Shown here piece after piece: positions 34,463 to 37,020 of a stretch of 37,020 bases of DNA (positions are counted from its first letter, which is position 1; each line of letters begins with the position of its first letter). The stretch spans positions 1 through 37,020 of the forward strand of contig JAWXAU010000087.1 of the NCBI GenBank assembly GCA_034439655.1. The letters are read 5' to 3'. This DNA comes from Bacteroidota bacterium. Lineage in GTDB: Bacteria; Bacteroidota; Bacteroidia; UKL13-3. Position numbers and translations under genes: made by a program. The notes below the pieces were generated by a model. That model was not told the origin of the DNA. It was given only the letters and a program-made list of their open reading frames with translations, and did no database searches.

Positions 34463-36435
34463 TATTTAAAAATAAAATATTTATAACCCTTTTTGCTGCC
34501 TTTATTTTTTCAATTGGTAGCAGTGTTGCTCAAAACTGTACTGCAAATTTTGAGTTCGATACAACTAACTATATAGTTACATTTAAAAATAAGTCTACTG
34601 CTGCAGGTATATATAAAAGCTATTGGAACTTAGGCGATGGTAATTATTCACTAAGCCCAAACCCAATACATGCTTATACAAATCCTGGCGAGTATTATGT
34701 GTTTCTAAAAGTAGAAGATGCTGCTAATAAATGCAAGGACATCTTCATGGATACAATTATAATAGTTGCAGCAAGCCCTGGATGCAAAGCAAATTATAAA
34801 ATTGGCGTATTGGGAGACTCACTTATTTGCAACAGTATCGCTACAGGAACTGACAGTTCTACTACCTACACTTGGTTTTTTGAAAATACAGTTTTCTCGA
34901 CGGACGAAAACCCTATTTGGAAATATACCAAAACGGGCATCAGAGCAGTTAAACTATTAATTCAAAGTCAAAATTGTACTGATTCAATAGAAAACGATAT
35001 ATATATAAAACCCAAATATATATGCGATGCCACTTTTGAAACTGTTACCAGTGCCGATACCACTACTTTTATAACAAAAACATATAATCCAAATGCGGTA
35101 TACTTTTGGGATTTTGGAGACAATACCACAACCACTGGCAATAGACCATTTCATGTGTACGAATATAATGGTACATACAAAGTAACGCTTACCATGGAAG
35201 ATACTGTTTCGGGCTGTGCCCAAACTTGGAGTAGCAATATTGGTATTTCTGGTCTTCCCGCTTTCAAAGTAAGCTATTCATATAATATCAATAAGAAAAC
35301 CGTTTCGTTCGAAGCTGCTGCTAAATTCAACCTTAAAAAAGAATTTATCTTTAGCTGGAAATTTGGAGATGGTGGAACCGAAACTGGAAATTTGGTTGAA
35401 CATACCTATAATAATTATGGAAATTATGATGTGGAACTTACTATTGTAGACACCCCTGTGTCGGCCGTTGTTACCAAAAAATTTACCATACTTGTTGTAA
35501 AAGATACCTCCAGCTATAGTTTGGGAGGGAAAATAAAATTAGATAATGGAACCCCCATTGATGAAGCTTTTGTATTACTAATAGAGAACGACAGTAATAC
35601 CAATAATCTACCACATGTGGTTGATACCACTTATATAACAGTAGCCGATTCGGGATTGTATTTCTTTAATCAAAAGAAACCAGGGCGTTATACTGTGAAA
35701 GTATTGATTAGCCCCAGTTCACTTTATTATAGTAAATATATACCAATCTATTTCGGCAACCGTATCTCTTGGAAAAACGCCCAATACTTTCAATTGACTC
35801 AAGATATTTTGCAATCGATAGAATTGAACCAAAAAACAATATCAACCAATGGATCTAATTCTATAACTGTGGTATTGACCATCGATAAATTAATAAAAGA
35901 AAAATACTTCCTGAAAAATCAATCCGCTACTTTATATGATGTGCTAGGGAAACCCCTACAAACAGGGCTTACCAACGCCCAAGGCAAAATTAAGTTCGAT
36001 AATTTGCATACCAGTATATATTATGTTAGATTTGATGTGGTAGGCAAAATTTCTAATGGGAAAAATGTGAGTTTTATTAAACAAGCTCCACCCACTGATA
36101 CCATATACTTTAATTTAGACGGATTCACGGTATCACCCTACGAAAACTTAAATACAAGTATTATACAAACTTCCACTTTAGCATATAGTGAAATTAGTTT
36201 ATTTCCAGTGCCTGCTAACGATCAATTGACTGTACACACCAATGTGAACCTGCTAGACCAAACACAAATTCAAATAATGATGATTGATGCCACAGGTCGC
36301 CAAGTGAAGAGGCAAGAAACCATCAACAAAGAATTTCACACCATCGATATTAGTAGTTTGCCACAAGGAATATACTGGTGTGTGCTTACTGGTAAAAACG
36401 GTTTTATTAAAAATATTCCAGTAGTTAAAAAATAA
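34459..36435 (+). CDS. Secreted multi-PKD protein with T9SS C-terminal sorting domain
   Basis: 658 residues. The start is TTG at 34459, overlapping the previous stop as TTGA; a signal peptide follows at once (IFITLFAAFIFSIGSSVAQN). Four PKD-like domains follow: ~27-110 (SYWNLGDGNYSLSPNPIHAY), ~113-190, ~190-270 (FWDFGDNTTTTGNRPFHVYE) and ~272-350 (FSWKFGDGGTETGNLVEHTY). Then come two carboxypeptidase-regulatory/Cna-B-like beta domains (~355-445 and ~475-560). The last ~80 residues are a T9SS type A sorting domain (ISLFPVPANDQLTVHT ... SSLPQGIYWCVLTGKNG). It should be exported to the cell surface by type IX secretion, and its role is likely adhesive or structural. Confidence 0.88.
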   Translation: MIFKNKIFITLFAAFIFSIGSSVAQNCTANFEFDTTNYIVTFKNKSTAAGIYKSYWNLGDGNYSLSPNPIHAYTNPGEYYVFLKVEDAANKCKDIFMDTIIIVAASPGCKANYKIGVLGDSLICNSIATGTDSSTTYTWFFENTVFSTDENPIWKYTKTGIRAVKLLIQSQNCTDSIENDIYIKPKYICDATFETVTSADTTTFITKTYNPNAVYFWDFGDNTTTTGNRPFHVYEYNGTYKVTLTMEDTVSGCAQTWSSNIGISGLPAFKVSYSYNINKKTVSFEAAAKFNLKKEFIFSWKFGDGGTETGNLVEHTYNNYGNYDVELTIVDTPVSAVVTKKFTILVVKDTSSYSLGGKIKLDNGTPIDEAFVLLIENDSNTNNLPHVVDTTYITVADSGLYFFNQKKPGRYTVKVLISPSSLYYSKYIPIYFGNRISWKNAQYFQLTQDILQSIELNQKTISTNGSNSITVVLTIDKLIKEKYFLKNQSATLYDVLGKPLQTGLTNAQGKIKFDNLHTSIYYVRFDVVGKISNGKNVSFIKQAPPTDTIYFNLDGFTVSPYENLNTSIIQTSTLAYSEISLFPVPANDQLTVHTNVNLLDQTQIQIMMIDATGRQVKRQETINKEFHTIDISSLPQGIYWCVLTGKNGFIKNIPVVKK

Positions 36436-36440
36436 ATTTG
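36433..36440 (+). promoter_or_regulatory. -7 box TAAATTTG for the epimerase gene
   Basis: Exact TAnnTTTG match whose first three bases are the stop codon of the preceding gene, 33 bp before the epimerase ATG. A small hairpin (GCAGT 36442-36446 with ACTGC 36453-36457) lies where transcription would start. Confidence 0.5.
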
Positions 36441-36473
36441 GGCAGTATAATAACTGCACCCGAAGTTTGATCC

Positions 36474-36884
36474 ATGAAATTAGAACATGTGGGCATTGCC
36501 GTAAAGGATCTCAGCCGCTCCAAAAAAATTTTTGACAGTTTGTTTGGCCATCAAAGCTATAAAACTGAAATGGTGGAAAGCGAACAAGTAAGTACAGTTT
36601 TTTACCAAACTGGCGTTTCCAAAATAGAATTATTACAAGCAGTGAGCAACGAAAGTGCTATATCCAAATTTATTGAAAAACGAGGTGAGGGAATGCACCA
36701 TCTGGCGTTTGAGGTAAGTGATATAGAGCAGGAAATAAGTAGACTAAAACTTGAAGGATTTCTATTTGTAAGCGATTCTCCAAAAGTGGGTGCCGACGGC
36801 AAACGAATTTGTTTTCTCCATCCCAAAAGCACCAATGGAGTGCTTATAGAACTTTGCGAAACTATAATTTATACCAATTCTTAA
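36474..36884 (+). CDS. mce: Methylmalonyl-CoA epimerase
   Basis: 136 residues, VOC/glyoxalase-like fold, the usual length. It interconverts (R)- and (S)-methylmalonyl-CoA in the propionate/succinate pathway. Metal ligands expected of the family are visible: His5 in LEHVGIAV, His75-76 in GEGMHHLAFEV and Glu126 in VLIELCE. No mutase or carboxylase gene is adjacent. The final codons (YTNS and stop) lie in sequence that repeats 18 bp downstream and belongs to the dispersed element, so insertion of that element may have set the present C-terminus. Confidence 0.93.
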   Translation: MKLEHVGIAVKDLSRSKKIFDSLFGHQSYKTEMVESEQVSTVFYQTGVSKIELLQAVSNESAISKFIEKRGEGMHHLAFEVSDIEQEISRLKLEGFLFVSDSPKVGADGKRICFLHPKSTNGVLIELCETIIYTNS

Positions 36885-37020
36885 ACTAATACCAATTCTT
36901 ATCCTAAAATAGTCCAAAGATTATTTTAGGTTTGTAGAATGGTAATGCCGAACTACATCCCGAAAGCATTCGGGATTAGTCCCTTTCTTTTGGACTATTA
37001 TATATTGAGTTTCGGTATTA
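36869..37020 (+). repeat. Dispersed hairpin element, copy C (may continue past window end)
   Basis: Starts TTATACCAATTCTTAAACTA, then a second ACCAATTCTTA unit, then CCTAAAATAGTCC. It continues with GAATGGTAATGCCGAACTAC, the core hairpin ATCCCGAA-AGCA-TTCGGGAT, GGATTAGTCCC, GGACTATTATATATTGAG and TTCGGTATTA. The ends TAATACC and GGTATTA are inverted, and ATAGTCC/GGACTAT form an inner inverted pair at a similar distance, so the element can fold into one long interrupted hairpin. Confidence 0.8.

Overview
The window looks like a chromosomal segment of a low-GC member of the Bacteroidota, probably an environmental Sphingobacteriia/Chitinophagia-like lineage. The evidence: perfect or near-perfect TAnnTTTG -7 boxes lie ahead of many genes and Shine-Dalgarno sequences are largely absent. 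There is a porX gene (type IX secretion regulator), a secreted PKD protein with a T9SS sorting tail, a fused alpha/beta 2-oxoacid dehydrogenase E1, a DesK-type hybrid sensor with a periplasmic propeller, and an ECF sigma factor followed by a barrel protein with a cytoplasmic head. No phage, IS transposase, CRISPR array, tRNA or rRNA was recognised.

Layout. 1-3742: a dispersed hairpin element at the very edge, a fatty-acid/sterol hydroxylase with a damaged or unclear N-terminus, an alpha/beta hydrolase, a TerB-J-domain co-chaperone, and a long structured intergenic region with a second, inverted copy of the element. 3743-8215: an ABC exporter pair, a frameshifted acyltransferase and an outer-membrane barrel-like protein. 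8259-11941: a large sensor kinase and its NarL-type response regulator, divergent from the barrel gene over a very short shared regulatory gap. 12133-14429: a secreted or lipid-anchored hypothetical protein, then a 600-bp gene-free region built of degenerate heptads (GAAGNNN), a 97/104-bp higher-order repeat, GC-rich palindromes and the reverse-complement heptads. 14430-18408: menB, a glycosyltransferase-methyltransferase pair, a decayed LamG gene and a small membrane protein. 18556-25116: polA, a polytopic GT-C-like protein, porX, and hpf behind a strong bidirectional terminator. 25446-29796: valS; then three exactly 32-bp-spaced palindromes just ahead of a promoter for an AAA ATPase/DUF4143 protein; then a small membrane protein. 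29949-37020: fused E1, then a tightly coupled set of ECF sigma factor, possible trans-envelope barrel and T9SS-exported PKD protein, then methylmalonyl-CoA epimerase and a third copy of the dispersed element at the window end.

How genes work together. PorX, the ECF sigma factor and the T9SS cargo suggest secretion and envelope control. In Porphyromonas PorX acts with an ECF sigma factor (SigP); whether this sigma factor is the counterpart is inference. MenB, the E1 enzyme and the epimerase are core respiratory and acyl-CoA metabolism. The most unusual content is non-coding: several families of palindromic or short-period repeats, and one triple-operator array. Three genes show reading-frame breaks, which may be real decay or assembly error.
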